Positions 36,250 through 46,390 of a stretch of DNA of 64,000 nt are shown in pieces. The DNA comes from Pseudomonas floridensis (GTDB lineage Bacteria; Pseudomonadota; Gammaproteobacteria; Pseudomonadales; Pseudomonadaceae): assembly GCF_002087235.1 (NCBI RefSeq), contig NZ_MUIO01000025.1:1-64000 (forward strand), given 5' to 3'. The notes under the pieces are model-generated. The model did no database searches. It had not been told where the DNA came from and worked only from the letters and a program-made list of their open reading frames with translations. Position 1 is the stretch's first letter. Each line of letters starts with the position of its first letter. The translations under genes and the position numbers were made by a program.

Positions 36250-37125
36250 TCAATACGCCAGCTGCGCCTGTAATTTCAGGTGCGCTTGCTGCCCCGGCGC
36301 GAGGCTGAAGCGGTCGCCGCTGCCTGACGCCGCTTCCACACGCACGAAGCCTGCCGTTTCACTGCCGCACACACCCAACAGCGGCCTGCTGCCGGGGTGC
36401 CACACCACCGTATTGGCGCTGTCACCGGTGTCGATGTTGAATTGCCGCGCCCAGGCCGGATCCTGAAGCTGTAACGCACCCTCATGCTCGAAGACCCGCT
36501 GACAGCCGCCTGCCACCCGAAGCTCGCCGTGTTGCTGGCAGGCCTGACGACTCAGCTCGTCGTAGCCCTGCGCACCGTCCAGACCTTGCAGCGCCACATC
36601 GGCCACATCGCTGATGCGCCAGTACGCGTGCAGGGCATGACTGAAGTGACAGGGCTCGCTGTCTTCGTGGCAACTGCTCAGGCTCAATTGCATGCCCTGC
36701 CCCAGCTCGGCGTGCAGGTCGGCCTGCCAGTCCCAGAGTTGCAGGCGCCAATGCAGGCTGACGCCCGCTGCGCTCTCCTGGCTGTCGATCAGTTTCCAGT
36801 CCAGCAGGCGGCCCCAGCCGTGCGCCGGCCAGCCGCTTTCGCCGGGATGCCGACCGTACCAGGGCCAACAGACCGGCACGCCGCCACGAATCGCCCCGAC
36901 CTGCGGCCATTGTGCCGCGCACCAGAGCCAGGGTTTCTGACCACGAGGCTGGAAATGCAGAAGTTGCGCACCCTGGCGACTGAACACCGCCTGACACTGC
37001 GGATGATCGATCACCAGTACATCACGCAGTTGATGGCGTTCCCACTCGAACGTCGGTCGGGGGCGCAGGGTTTTGAAGAAGCGTTGCAGAGGGTGTTCGG
37101 ACAGTTGCGCGTCGTTGAGGGCCAT
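36250..37125 (-). CDS. D-hexose-6-phosphate mutarotase
   Basis: An aldose-1-epimerase-like (YeaD type) enzyme that interconverts alpha and beta anomers of glucose-6-phosphate. 291 residues. Visible family segments: GQKPWLWCAAQWPQVGAIRGG followed by VPVCWPWYGRH, SHALHAYWRISDVADVALQGL, and VVWHPGS near the end. The ATG at 37125 is chosen since the reading frame upstream (to 37227) shows a non-homologous leader; the ribosome site is weak. Set at the end of the oprB side, it fits feeding beta-G6P into Zwf. Confidence 0.85.
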   Translation of the reverse strand: MALNDAQLSEHPLQRFFKTLRPRPTFEWERHQLRDVLVIDHPQCQAVFSRQGAQLLHFQPRGQKPWLWCAAQWPQVGAIRGGVPVCWPWYGRHPGESGWPAHGWGRLLDWKLIDSQESAAGVSLHWRLQLWDWQADLHAELGQGMQLSLSSCHEDSEPCHFSHALHAYWRISDVADVALQGLDGAQGYDELSRQACQQHGELRVAGGCQRVFEHEGALQLQDPAWARQFNIDTGDSANTVVWHPGSRPLLGVCGSETAGFVRVEAASGSGDRFSLAPGQQAHLKLQAQLAY

Positions 37126-37164
37126 CGCCAATCGCGTCCCGAAAAAAAAGTACGTCAGAGCAGA

Positions 37165-37190
37165 TAAAAAACGGGCAGCCAGGCTGCCCG
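37165..37190 (-). terminator. Rho-independent terminator after oprB
   Basis: CGGGCAGCC and GGCTGCCCG pair around a single base, followed on the minus strand by a run of T. It starts 62 bases after the oprB stop and lies just before the mutarotase gene. Confidence 0.85.
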
Positions 37191-37251
37191 CAAAGCACAC
37201 ACGACCCTTGATCGCTTTATGCGTCAATCATGATTCACGACGGTTCCTGAA

Positions 37252-38613
37252 TCAGAACTTCGACTGAATCTTCAGACCTGCCACGATGGCATCGTCAACC
37301 TTGTCGACACCGCCCGGGTGCTTGACGTATTGCAGGTTGGGACGCACGGTCAGCCAGTTTGTGACGTGGAAGCCATAGTAGATTTCCGAGTTGTACTCGG
37401 TCTGCTGCACCGGCAGGAAGCCCGGGTTGTCGTAATCGTTGATGTTGTTGATCTGGTTCTGCAGACGGCGACGATCCTGTACATCATCGTTCACGTGGAT
37501 ACGGGCGAAACCGATACCGATGTCATCTTTCGGACGTGAATCGAACGGACCTTTGTAGGTGAAGCCGATCTGCTGGTAGTTGTCGACGAAGTTGGTTTCC
37601 TTGTCGTGCACAGTGGCGTTGGCGAAGATGCTCAGACCACGCGACGCATCGCCGTTGTGTGCAGTCAGCTGCTGCTGAGCGACGACCCACCAGCCTTTCT
37701 TGCTGTCATGCGATTTGAACGCTGCGCCAGTAACGGCTTGCGGCTGACCGTTGACATCTTCGTAGACGTCATCGGCGTTCGGCGTGCTCTTGTAGAAGCC
37801 GACACGGTATTCACCCGGTAACGAGTTGACGGTAGGTGTCCAGACCAGTTCAACCGGCAGGATCATGCCTTTGGTGCCGCTGCCGCTGAGTTTGAAGCCG
37901 TTGCCGGTTTCCAGGTTGGACGGGTTCTGCTCGTAGACACCGACCTGTGCATACACTTCAGGCGTGATGTTGTACTTCACGCGCAAGGCCCACTGGCTGA
38001 TTGGCCAGTTGTACCAGGTGTTCACGTAGTTACCGACCTGCGAGCCGCAGAACGACAGGTTCTGGAAATCGCACGGGAAGCTGTTGAAGTCTTCGCCCGG
38101 TCCGAAACGACCCACCTTGACGTCCAGCGCGCCGTCGAAATACTTCTGCTTGACCCACATCTGCGTCAGGCGCCAGGTCTGACCACGACCCCAGACTTCC
38201 TGCGAGGAACTGAGCGTACCGGCACGAGGATCGCCGATACGGTCGTTGGAGATGTTGCGCCCGCTACGCTCAGTGATCGCCAGTTTGAACTCGGCGTCGT
38301 TCCAGCCCAGGACCTTTTCCAGATCGACTTTCATGCCCAGCGCGAACTGGTCGCTGTAACGGCCGGTCTTGTCGTCGTTGTAGCCACCTTTGATATTGCT
38401 GGCCATCTCGGAGACGTATTCGAGCGAGAAGTCGTAACCCTTGTCGAGCAGTTCGGTACGCTTTCCGCCCCAGTCACCTGTCATCCAGGGTGAGTCGTAG
38501 GAAAACGCATCGGCCGCGTGAGCACTGCCTGCCAGGCTCATTGCACCAATAACGGACAGCTTGCCTACCAACTGCAGCCGGGAATGCGATTTAGCCTTTT
38601 TGATCTTCTTCAT
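37252..38613 (-). CDS. oprB: OprB carbohydrate-selective outer-membrane porin
   Basis: A 453-residue beta-barrel porin that admits glucose through the outer membrane. Signal peptide ends AGSAHA before ADAFSYDSPWMTGDWGGKR, and ends IVAGLKIQSKF with a terminal Phe, as expected for Bam recognition. Start ATG 38613 has GAGG nine bases upstream; the longer frame to 38736 lacks support. It follows gtsD by 127 bases, so it may share the gts transcript, but could have its own promoter. Confidence 0.95.
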   Translation of the reverse strand: MKKIKKAKSHSRLQLVGKLSVIGAMSLAGSAHAADAFSYDSPWMTGDWGGKRTELLDKGYDFSLEYVSEMASNIKGGYNDDKTGRYSDQFALGMKVDLEKVLGWNDAEFKLAITERSGRNISNDRIGDPRAGTLSSSQEVWGRGQTWRLTQMWVKQKYFDGALDVKVGRFGPGEDFNSFPCDFQNLSFCGSQVGNYVNTWYNWPISQWALRVKYNITPEVYAQVGVYEQNPSNLETGNGFKLSGSGTKGMILPVELVWTPTVNSLPGEYRVGFYKSTPNADDVYEDVNGQPQAVTGAAFKSHDSKKGWWVVAQQQLTAHNGDASRGLSIFANATVHDKETNFVDNYQQIGFTYKGPFDSRPKDDIGIGFARIHVNDDVQDRRRLQNQINNINDYDNPGFLPVQQTEYNSEIYYGFHVTNWLTVRPNLQYVKHPGGVDKVDDAIVAGLKIQSKF

Positions 38614-38740
38614 CCCATCAATCCTCGTTTTATTGTTATTAGCTTTGGTGTACGTCTTACATTCACTGCTTCGTGTTCGCTGGCGGGTCGCGCCTACAGG
38701 CAATCGGCGACCTGCCAGCTGTGCTCGGTGGAACAACCTA

Positions 38741-39901
<1,161 letters not shown>

Positions 39902-39903
39902 GA

Positions 39904-40749
39904 TTACCCCTTGACCGCGCCGGCTGTGAGCCCACGCAGGAAATACTTGCCAGCCAGTACGTAGACCAGCAGTGTCGGCAGCCCGGCGATCATCGCCGCC
40001 GCCATGTCAACGTTGTATTCCTTGGCCCCGGTGCTGGTGTTGACCAGGTTGTTCAGCGCCACGGTGATGGGCTGCGATTCGCCACTGGAAAACACCACGC
40101 CGAACAGGAAGTCGTTCCAGATCTGGGTGAATTGCCAGATCAGGCACACCATTACGATCGGTGTCGACATCGGCAGGATGATGCGACCGAAGATGGTGAA
40201 GAACCCCGCGCCGTCCAGCCGCGCAGCCCTGACCAGCGCATCCGGCACACTGACGTAGTAATTACGGAAGAACAGCGTAGTGAACGCCAGTCCGTAGACC
40301 ACATGCACGAACACCAGTCCGGTGGTGGTGCTGGCCAGGCCCATCTTGCCCAGCGTGAAGGACGCAGGCAGCAGAACAGTCTGGAACGGCAGGAAGCAGC
40401 CGAACAGCAACAGGCCGAAGAACAGCTGCGAGCCTCTGAACTTCCACATCGACAGCACGTAACCATTGAGGGCGCCGATCGCAGTCGAAATGATCACCGC
40501 CGGAACCGTGATGCGCAGCGAGTTCCAGAAATAGCCGTCAACGATGTCCCAGGCTTTCACCCAGCCGATCACCGTGACCACACTCGGCCAGCTCAACAGG
40601 TTGCCGGTGCCGATGTCCTCGGGAGTTTTGAAGCTGGTAAACAACATCACCACCAATGGCACCAGATAAATCACGCAGGCCAGCAGCAGCACGGCGTGAA
40701 TCAGCACGCGGCTGAAGCTGATGCCGGGTTTGCCTACAAGACTAGTCAT
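39904..40749 (-). CDS. gtsC: Glucose ABC transporter permease (inner membrane)
   Basis: A 281-residue MalG-like permease with about six membrane helices. The EAA cytoplasmic loop is YVSVPDALVRAARLDGAGFFTIFGRIILPMS, the site where the ATPase docks. The start overlaps gtsB by eight bases, so the two permeases are coupled. GtsB and GtsC together form the heterodimeric channel. Confidence 0.93.
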   Translation of the reverse strand: MTSLVGKPGISFSRVLIHAVLLLACVIYLVPLVVMLFTSFKTPEDIGTGNLLSWPSVVTVIGWVKAWDIVDGYFWNSLRITVPAVIISTAIGALNGYVLSMWKFRGSQLFFGLLLFGCFLPFQTVLLPASFTLGKMGLASTTTGLVFVHVVYGLAFTTLFFRNYYVSVPDALVRAARLDGAGFFTIFGRIILPMSTPIVMVCLIWQFTQIWNDFLFGVVFSSGESQPITVALNNLVNTSTGAKEYNVDMAAAMIAGLPTLLVYVLAGKYFLRGLTAGAVKG

Positions 40750-41650
40750 TGCGCTTGGTCCTCAGCTCGGAATACAGGTACGGCACCAGAATCGCCAGGA
40801 TCGCGCCGAGCATCAGAATCGCACTCGCCGAGCCCATGCCCATCTGGCCGCGGCTGAAGGTGAAGGAATACATGAACATGGCGGGCAGGTCCGAGGAGTA
40901 TCCGGGACCACCGGCCGTCATCGCCGCCACCAGGTCGAAGCTCTTGATCGCAATGTGCGCAAGGATCATCACCGCACTGAAGAACACCGGACGCAGGCTT
41001 GGCAGTACCACGCGCCAGTAGATCATCGGCAGGCTCGCGCCATCCATTTGCGCGGCACGGATGATCGATTGATCGACCCCGCGAAGTCCCGCCAGAAACA
41101 GCGCCATCACGAAACCCGACGATTGCCAGACGGCAGCGATCACCAGGCAATACACCACGCGATCGGGATCAATCAGCCAGTCCAGGCGAAAGCCTTCCCA
41201 GCCCCAGTCGCGCAGCATCTTGTCCAGGCCCAGGCCCGGATTGAGCAGCCACTTCCAGGCGGTACCGGTGACGATCATCGAGAGCGCCATCGGGTACAGA
41301 TAAATAGTGCGGATCGCGCCTTCGCGGCGAATGCGCTGGTCCAGCAGGATGGCCAGCAGCACGCCGATCACCAGGCTGATGCCGATGAACATGCCGCCAA
41401 ACACTGCAAGGTTCTTGCTGGCGACCCACCAGCGGTCGTTGTCCATCAGGCGCGCATATTGCGCCAGACCGACCCATTTGTAGGAAGGCAGGAACGTCGA
41501 GTTGGTGAACGACAGCACGAACGTCCACAGGATGTAGCCATAGAAACCAACCAGCACGATGAACATGCTTGGCGCCAGTACCAGTTTCGGTAGCCAGCGT
41601 TGCAATGTATCCAGTGGCGAGGCTTTGCTGAACACAGCGACAGAGCTCAT
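40742..41650 (-). CDS. gtsB: Glucose ABC transporter permease (inner membrane)
   Basis: A 302-residue MalF-like permease. EAA loop: GLRGVDQSIIRAAQMDGASLPMIYWRVVLPSLRP. N-terminal helix FIVLVGFYGYILWTFVLSF and further helices fit the fold. It is separated from gtsA by 104 bases containing a strong stem-loop, and overlaps gtsC by eight bases. Confidence 0.93.
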   Translation of the reverse strand: MSSVAVFSKASPLDTLQRWLPKLVLAPSMFIVLVGFYGYILWTFVLSFTNSTFLPSYKWVGLAQYARLMDNDRWWVASKNLAVFGGMFIGISLVIGVLLAILLDQRIRREGAIRTIYLYPMALSMIVTGTAWKWLLNPGLGLDKMLRDWGWEGFRLDWLIDPDRVVYCLVIAAVWQSSGFVMALFLAGLRGVDQSIIRAAQMDGASLPMIYWRVVLPSLRPVFFSAVMILAHIAIKSFDLVAAMTAGGPGYSSDLPAMFMYSFTFSRGQMGMGSASAILMLGAILAILVPYLYSELRTKRND

Positions 41651-41693
41651 CGGGAGTATCCCATTCGGTGTATCGAATTCAGGCCACAGGCAG

Positions 41694-41720
41694 GGGTGGA
41701 ATCGGATTGCGATTCCACCC
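41694..41720 (-). other. Stem-loop between gtsA and gtsB
   Basis: GGGTGGAATCG and CGATTCCACCC form a perfect 11-bp stem with a five-base loop, no T run. It lies 35 bases past the gtsA stop codon. This placement after a binding-protein gene is typical of elements that raise its mRNA level above the permease genes. Confidence 0.75.
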
Positions 41721-41754
41721 GCGCGGACTGCGGCGGTACGTCAGGTAATACGGA

Positions 41755-43041
41755 TTACTGGGCTGACTTGACGGCGGTAGCCAGTTGCTTGGCGGTCGCG
41801 GCCGGATCGGCAGACGGGTTGTTGATGTAATTGGTGATTACATCAAAGAACGCGCCCTGTACTGCCAGCGAGGTGGCCATGTTGTGCGCCATGCTTGGTT
41901 GTAGACCGCCGGTTTTCGAATCCGCCAGGAAGTCCTTGGCTGCGGTTTGCGCGCAGGAATCGAAGCCGTATTTGGCCATATCGTTCAGCATGTCTTCACG
42001 AACCGGGATCGAGCCCTTGTTGATGCTGAAGACTTTCTGAAAGTCCTCACCCATCGCAACCTTGGCCAGGTCTTGTTGCGCAGCGGTGGTGCCCTTGTCT
42101 TTCTGCTTGAACACGGCCAGCGAGTCGATGTTGTAGGTAAAGGCCTTGTCGGTGCCCGGGAAGGCTACACACTGGTAGTCCTTGCCGGCGACTTTTTTGG
42201 CAGCGGTCCATTCGCTCTTGGCCCAGTCACCCATGATCTGCATGCCGGCCTTGCCGTTGATGACCTTGGCTGCTTCCAGATTCCAGTCCTGACCCTTGCC
42301 GTCGGCGTCCATGTAGGTCGCGACTTTCTTGAGTTCGGTGAGCGACTTGACCATGCCTTCGCCGGTCAGCGCGTCCTTGTCCAGGTCGACCAGGGCTTTC
42401 TGGTAGCCGTCTGCCCCCATAACCGACATAACGACCGCTTCGAACACAGTGCTGTCCTGCCAGGGCTGACCGCCGTGGGCCAGCGGGATGAAGCCGGCTT
42501 TCTTGAGCTTGTCGCCTGCGGCGTAGAATTCTTCGAGGGTGGCAGGTGCTTTCTCGATGCCGGCTTTCTTGAAGACTTCAGGGTTGATCCACAGCCAGTT
42601 GACGCGGTGGATGTTCACCGGCACGGCCACGTAATCACCGTCGTACTTCACGGTATCGGAGACTTTCTTGTCCAGCAGCGAATCCCACTTCTCTGCCTTG
42701 GCGACGTCTTTCAGCGCGTCGGTGTCCAGCAGACCCGTGGAGGCCCATTCCTGAATGTCCGGACCTTTAATCTGGGCAACGCCTGGCGGGTTACCGGCAA
42801 CAGCGCGGCTCTTGAGCACGGTCATGGCCGTAGAACCACCACCACCGGCCACGGCGCCGTCTTTCCAGGTGAAGCCGTCTTTTTCAACTTGCGCTTTCAG
42901 GACATCGACCGCAGCTTTTTCGCCACCCGAAGTCCACCAGTGCACGACTTCGACAGTGCCTTTGGCATCAGCAGCGGTAGCGCTCAGCGGGAACAGGGAG
43001 GCGAGGGAGATGACAACGGCGAGGCGTGACATTGAATTCAT
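41755..43041 (-). CDS. gtsA: Glucose ABC transporter periplasmic binding protein
   Basis: A 428-residue family 1 solute-binding protein. Signal peptide ends SATAADA, then [24 protein letters not shown] and other family features ([30 protein letters not shown], which is the usual G-x-x-x-M-x-x-G-D-W box). The start ATG at 43041 has AAAGG nine bases before; a downstream ATG at 43032 is possible. It is first in the gtsABCD operon; the promoter must lie in the 129 bases between it and gtrS. Confidence 0.94.
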   Translation of the reverse strand: MNSMSRLAVVISLASLFPLSATAADAKGTVEVVHWWTSGGEKAAVDVLKAQVEKDGFTWKDGAVAGGGGSTAMTVLKSRAVAGNPPGVAQIKGPDIQEWASTGLLDTDALKDVAKAEKWDSLLDKKVSDTVKYDGDYVAVPVNIHRVNWLWINPEVFKKAGIEKAPATLEEFYAAGDKLKKAGFIPLAHGGQPWQDSTVFEAVVMSVMGADGYQKALVDLDKDALTGEGMVKSLTELKKVATYMDADGKGQDWNLEAAKVINGKAGMQIMGDWAKSEWTAAKKVAGKDYQCVAFPGTDKAFTYNIDSLAVFKQKDKGTTAAQQDLAKVAMGEDFQKVFSINKGSIPVREDMLNDMAKYGFDSCAQTAAKDFLADSKTGGLQPSMAHNMATSLAVQGAFFDVITNYINNPSADPAATAKQLATAVKSAQ

Positions 43042-43170
43042 CGAATTGACCTTTCTTGTTGTTATGCATGAGCAAGTCTGGTGCTTGCGCTTCATGTGAG
43101 TCTAACCAAGCCACTCACGGCAACGGTAACGAAGGGATGCGCGAATGTCACAGGATGGTTACATTCACTG

Positions 43171-44622
43171 TCATTCCAGCGTTCGGGGCAGGTAAAGCGT
43201 GACCCGCAAGCCGCCCTCACGCAGGTTTTGCAGGCTCACTTCGCCGCCATGACTGTGGGCGATATTGCGCGCAATCCCCAGACCCAGGCCGTAACCCTGC
43301 TGATGGCTGCCCGCCAGCCGGAAGTGGGGTTCGAACACATGCTCCAGGCGCTGCTCGGGCACGCCCGGCCCTTCGTCATCCACATGCAGCACAAACGCCA
43401 GCTCATTGTCCTCGACCCTGAGGTGCGCACGGTCGCCATATTTCAGGGCGTTATCGATCAGATTGCCGATGCAGCGCCGTAAGGCCAGCGGCTTGCCGGG
43501 ATAGCAGGACAGCGCTGCGCCCGTCTGGGTCACCCGCCCTTCCCCGTCCGGACGCAGATAGGGTTCGACGAGGCAATCGAGCAGTACGTTGAGGTCCACC
43601 TGCTCGATGTTTTCGTGAATGTCGGTGTCCTTGACGCATTGCAGCGCGCCTTTGACCAGCAGCTCCAGTTCGTCCAGGTCGCGACCGAACTTGTATTGCA
43701 ACTGCTCGTCTTCCAGCAGCTCGACGCGCAATCGCAAGCGAGTGATCGGGGTACGCAGGTCATGGGAGATGGCGCTGAACAGCTGACCACGTTCGGTCAG
43801 GTAGCGGCTGATCCGGGTGCGCATGGCATTGAACGCACGACTGACTTCCACCACCTCGCTGCCGCCGCCCTCCACTACCGGCTCGACATCGGCGCCCAGC
43901 GACATGTCACGCGCCGCGCGCGCCAGACGCTTGAGTGGCCGACTCTGCCAATGCACCAGCAGGCCGATGAACAGCAGCAGAAACGCGCTGGTCAGGCCGA
44001 TGAACCAGACCTGCTGAACAGGCAGATCCTGCTCCTCCAGCGTGGTGTAAGGCTCGGGCAGCAACGAGGCGATGTAGAACCATTCGCCGGGCGCCATTTC
44101 GATCTGAGTGACCAGCACCGGCGGGTTCACCGGTTCCAGCGTCAACGCATAATGCGCCCAGGAGCGCGGCAGTTCGTCGAGCTTGAGGCCGCTGTTGAAG
44201 ATGCGCAGGTCGTCAGGCCTGACGAACCAGACCGCGATGTCCGGATCGTTGCCCAGATGCTGACGCAGCACCTGACCGACCACATCCAGCACTGCCTGCT
44301 TGCGCGGCGTGGGCTGCAGAATCTGCATGTCCAGCGGATGGTCGTTGAGCGACACCACGAAACGCGTACCCCCCATGCTGCGCAACTGATCCAGCACCAG
44401 CGGGCGATAAGCCAGTGGCAGAGAACGGAAATAACTGACGCTGGCGGCCATCGAGTACGCCAGGCTGCGGGCACTGGTTACCAGCCCTTCCATTTGCGTG
44501 GCGCGCAATTGCGACAGCCAGATCACGCTGGACAGCGTCTGGGCCAGCAACACCGCCAGCAACGTCAGCAACAGCATGCGCCCCAGCAGCGAGCGCGGCA
44601 GAGGCAGGCCGCGTTTTTTCAA
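43171..44622 (-). CDS. gtrS: GtrS, glucose-related sensor histidine kinase
   Basis: A 483-residue membrane sensor kinase, partner of GltR. Two membrane helices (about 14-36 and 205-225) enclose a periplasmic sensor of about 170 residues; HAMP, HisKA with FSAISHDLRTPITRLRL (H287), and HATPase with GNLIDNALKYG and GYGLGLGIARNIA. In P. aeruginosa GtrS binds 2-ketogluconate and 6-phosphogluconate. The first codon is TTG at 44622, 16 bases after gltR, with only a short AGG nearby; the next ATG would remove the basic N-terminus. Low initiation may keep its level small. Confidence 0.9.
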   Translation of the reverse strand: MKKRGLPLPRSLLGRMLLLTLLAVLLAQTLSSVIWLSQLRATQMEGLVTSARSLAYSMAASVSYFRSLPLAYRPLVLDQLRSMGGTRFVVSLNDHPLDMQILQPTPRKQAVLDVVGQVLRQHLGNDPDIAVWFVRPDDLRIFNSGLKLDELPRSWAHYALTLEPVNPPVLVTQIEMAPGEWFYIASLLPEPYTTLEEQDLPVQQVWFIGLTSAFLLLFIGLLVHWQSRPLKRLARAARDMSLGADVEPVVEGGGSEVVEVSRAFNAMRTRISRYLTERGQLFSAISHDLRTPITRLRLRVELLEDEQLQYKFGRDLDELELLVKGALQCVKDTDIHENIEQVDLNVLLDCLVEPYLRPDGEGRVTQTGAALSCYPGKPLALRRCIGNLIDNALKYGDRAHLRVEDNELAFVLHVDDEGPGVPEQRLEHVFEPHFRLAGSHQQGYGLGLGIARNIAHSHGGEVSLQNLREGGLRVTLYLPRTLE

Positions 44623-44638
44623 ACCTGTCGCAGGCGCG

Positions 44639-45376
44639 TTAATAGCCGTTGCCTGCCTGTGTATTGACGTGCGCGGCCAACAAATAACCGCTGCCGCGCA
44701 CGGTGCGGATCAGACGTGGCGATTTGCCCGTGTCGCGCAGACGCTGGCGCAGCCGGCTAACCGCCATGTCGACGATGCGCTCCAGCGGCATCAGTTCACG
44801 GCCACGGGTGGCGTTGCCGATGGTGTCGCGGTCAAGAATCTGCTGCGGATTGTCGAGGAACAGCTTGAGCAGCGCAAAGTCGGCTCCGGACAGAATCACT
44901 TCCTCGCCATCACTGTGAAACAGTCGGTGACTGACCATGTCCAGCCGCCACTCATCAAACAAAATGACATCGCCGCCAGGGCGTTCCTGACCGAACTGGG
45001 CACGGCGCAGCAAGGCCTTGATCCGCGCCTGCAACTCGCGAGGGCTGAAGGGTTTACCCAGATAATCGTCGGCGCCCAGTTCGAGCCCGATGACGCGATC
45101 GGCTTCGTCGGAACTGGCGGTGAGCATGATGATCGGCACGTGCGGCTGACGCGGATGCTGACGCACCCAGCGGCACAGACTGAAGCCGTCTTCGTCGGGG
45201 AGCATGACGTCGAGAATCAGCAGATCGCTCGGCGCCTCATTGAACGCCTGACGAAACCCCGCACCGTCACCCACCGTAAGCACCTGAAAACCGGCGCGGC
45301 TCAGGTAAGTGTCCAGCAATTCCCGAATCTCCTGATCGTCGTCTACCAGCAGGATCGATTTACTGACTGAACTCAA
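44639..45376 (-). CDS. gltR: GltR, response regulator of glucose transport
   Basis: A 245-residue OmpR-type regulator. Receiver with VDDDQEIRELLDTYL, D56 in DLLILDVMLPDEDG and K in YLGKPFSPREL; winged-helix C-terminus ends SRLRQRLRDTGKSPRLIRTVRGSGYLL. It starts with TTG, AAGGA ten bases ahead; no ATG is available before the receiver. It follows glk by 48 bases and precedes gtrS, the order seen in other pseudomonads. Known targets include oprB and gts. Confidence 0.92.
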   Translation of the reverse strand: MSSVSKSILLVDDDQEIRELLDTYLSRAGFQVLTVGDGAGFRQAFNEAPSDLLILDVMLPDEDGFSLCRWVRQHPRQPHVPIIMLTASSDEADRVIGLELGADDYLGKPFSPRELQARIKALLRRAQFGQERPGGDVILFDEWRLDMVSHRLFHSDGEEVILSGADFALLKLFLDNPQQILDRDTIGNATRGRELMPLERIVDMAVSRLRQRLRDTGKSPRLIRTVRGSGYLLAAHVNTQAGNGY

Positions 45377-45424
45377 AGGGCGGCGTCCTTGTTGGCTGTT
45401 GATTTTTATCGTTATGGGTGCCGC

Positions 45425-46390
45425 TCAAATCTCTGAACCGAACGCCTGTTGCAGCGCCACGCCAGCTCCCATCAGTCCGGGATACTCGGCAGTGACCAGC
45501 CAGACCGGCAGCCCGTTGAAATAATCGCTCATCACGCCTTTTTCGGCGAACGCGCGTCTGAAACCGCTGTTGATGAAAAAATCGGTGAAACGCGGCACCA
45601 CACCGCCCGTGATGTAGACGCCGCCCAGGCCGCCCACCGTCAGCACCTGATTACCGACCACGCGCCCCAGAAACACACAGAACTGATCGAGCACCGCTGC
45701 CGCGACCGGGTCGCCAGCCAGCGCTGCGGTAGTGATGGCCGCCGGAGACTTGAGCTCGGGCTCGATGTCGTCCAGCGCACAACTGACCTGATACAACAGC
45801 AGCAAGCCTGCGCCGCTGAGCACCACTTCCGCGCTGACGTGTTCGTGTTCGGCCATCAGGCGGGTCCACAAAAGCGCCTCACGTGCGGTGCCGATGGGCA
45901 GATCGACATGCCCGCCCTCGCCTGGCAACGCCAGCCAGCGGGTGTCACTCTCCTTGATCAGCGTGCCGACACCCAGTCCGGTGCCGGGCCCCACGACGGC
46001 ACGCGGACGGTCCGGTTTGCCGATGCCGTGGCAGACCGTCAGGTACTCATCGTCCTTGAGGCGGGTCATGCCCAGCGCCATGGCCGTGAAGTCGTTGATC
46101 AGCAGCAGGTGGTCGACATTCAGGTCGGCGCAGAATGCTTTCCTGCTCAGTTGCCAGTGACTGTTGGTGAACTGGAACAGATCACCATCCACTGGACCTG
46201 CCACGGCCAGACAGACGTAACCGATGTCACCGCGCTGCAGTTCGAGGTCCTGCAGATAGACCTCGATGGCTTTTTCCGGACCTACGTAGTCGATGGTCGG
46301 GAATACCCGGACAGAATGCAGCGTGTCGTCTTCCCAGATGGCAAAACGTGCATTGGTACCGCCTATATCACCGACCAGGGCCAACTTCAC
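45425..46390 (-). CDS. glk: Glucokinase
   Basis: A 321-residue ATP-dependent glucokinase phosphorylating imported glucose. N-terminal phosphate loop [13 protein letters not shown], glucose-binding region [25 protein letters not shown] and the [11 protein letters not shown] segment with the catalytic environment are all present. The ATG overlaps the edd stop by four bases, so it is coupled with edd. Confidence 0.95.
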   Translation of the reverse strand: MKLALVGDIGGTNARFAIWEDDTLHSVRVFPTIDYVGPEKAIEVYLQDLELQRGDIGYVCLAVAGPVDGDLFQFTNSHWQLSRKAFCADLNVDHLLLINDFTAMALGMTRLKDDEYLTVCHGIGKPDRPRAVVGPGTGLGVGTLIKESDTRWLALPGEGGHVDLPIGTAREALLWTRLMAEHEHVSAEVVLSGAGLLLLYQVSCALDDIEPELKSPAAITTAALAGDPVAAAVLDQFCVFLGRVVGNQVLTVGGLGGVYITGGVVPRFTDFFINSGFRRAFAEKGVMSDYFNGLPVWLVTAEYPGLMGAGVALQQAFGSEI

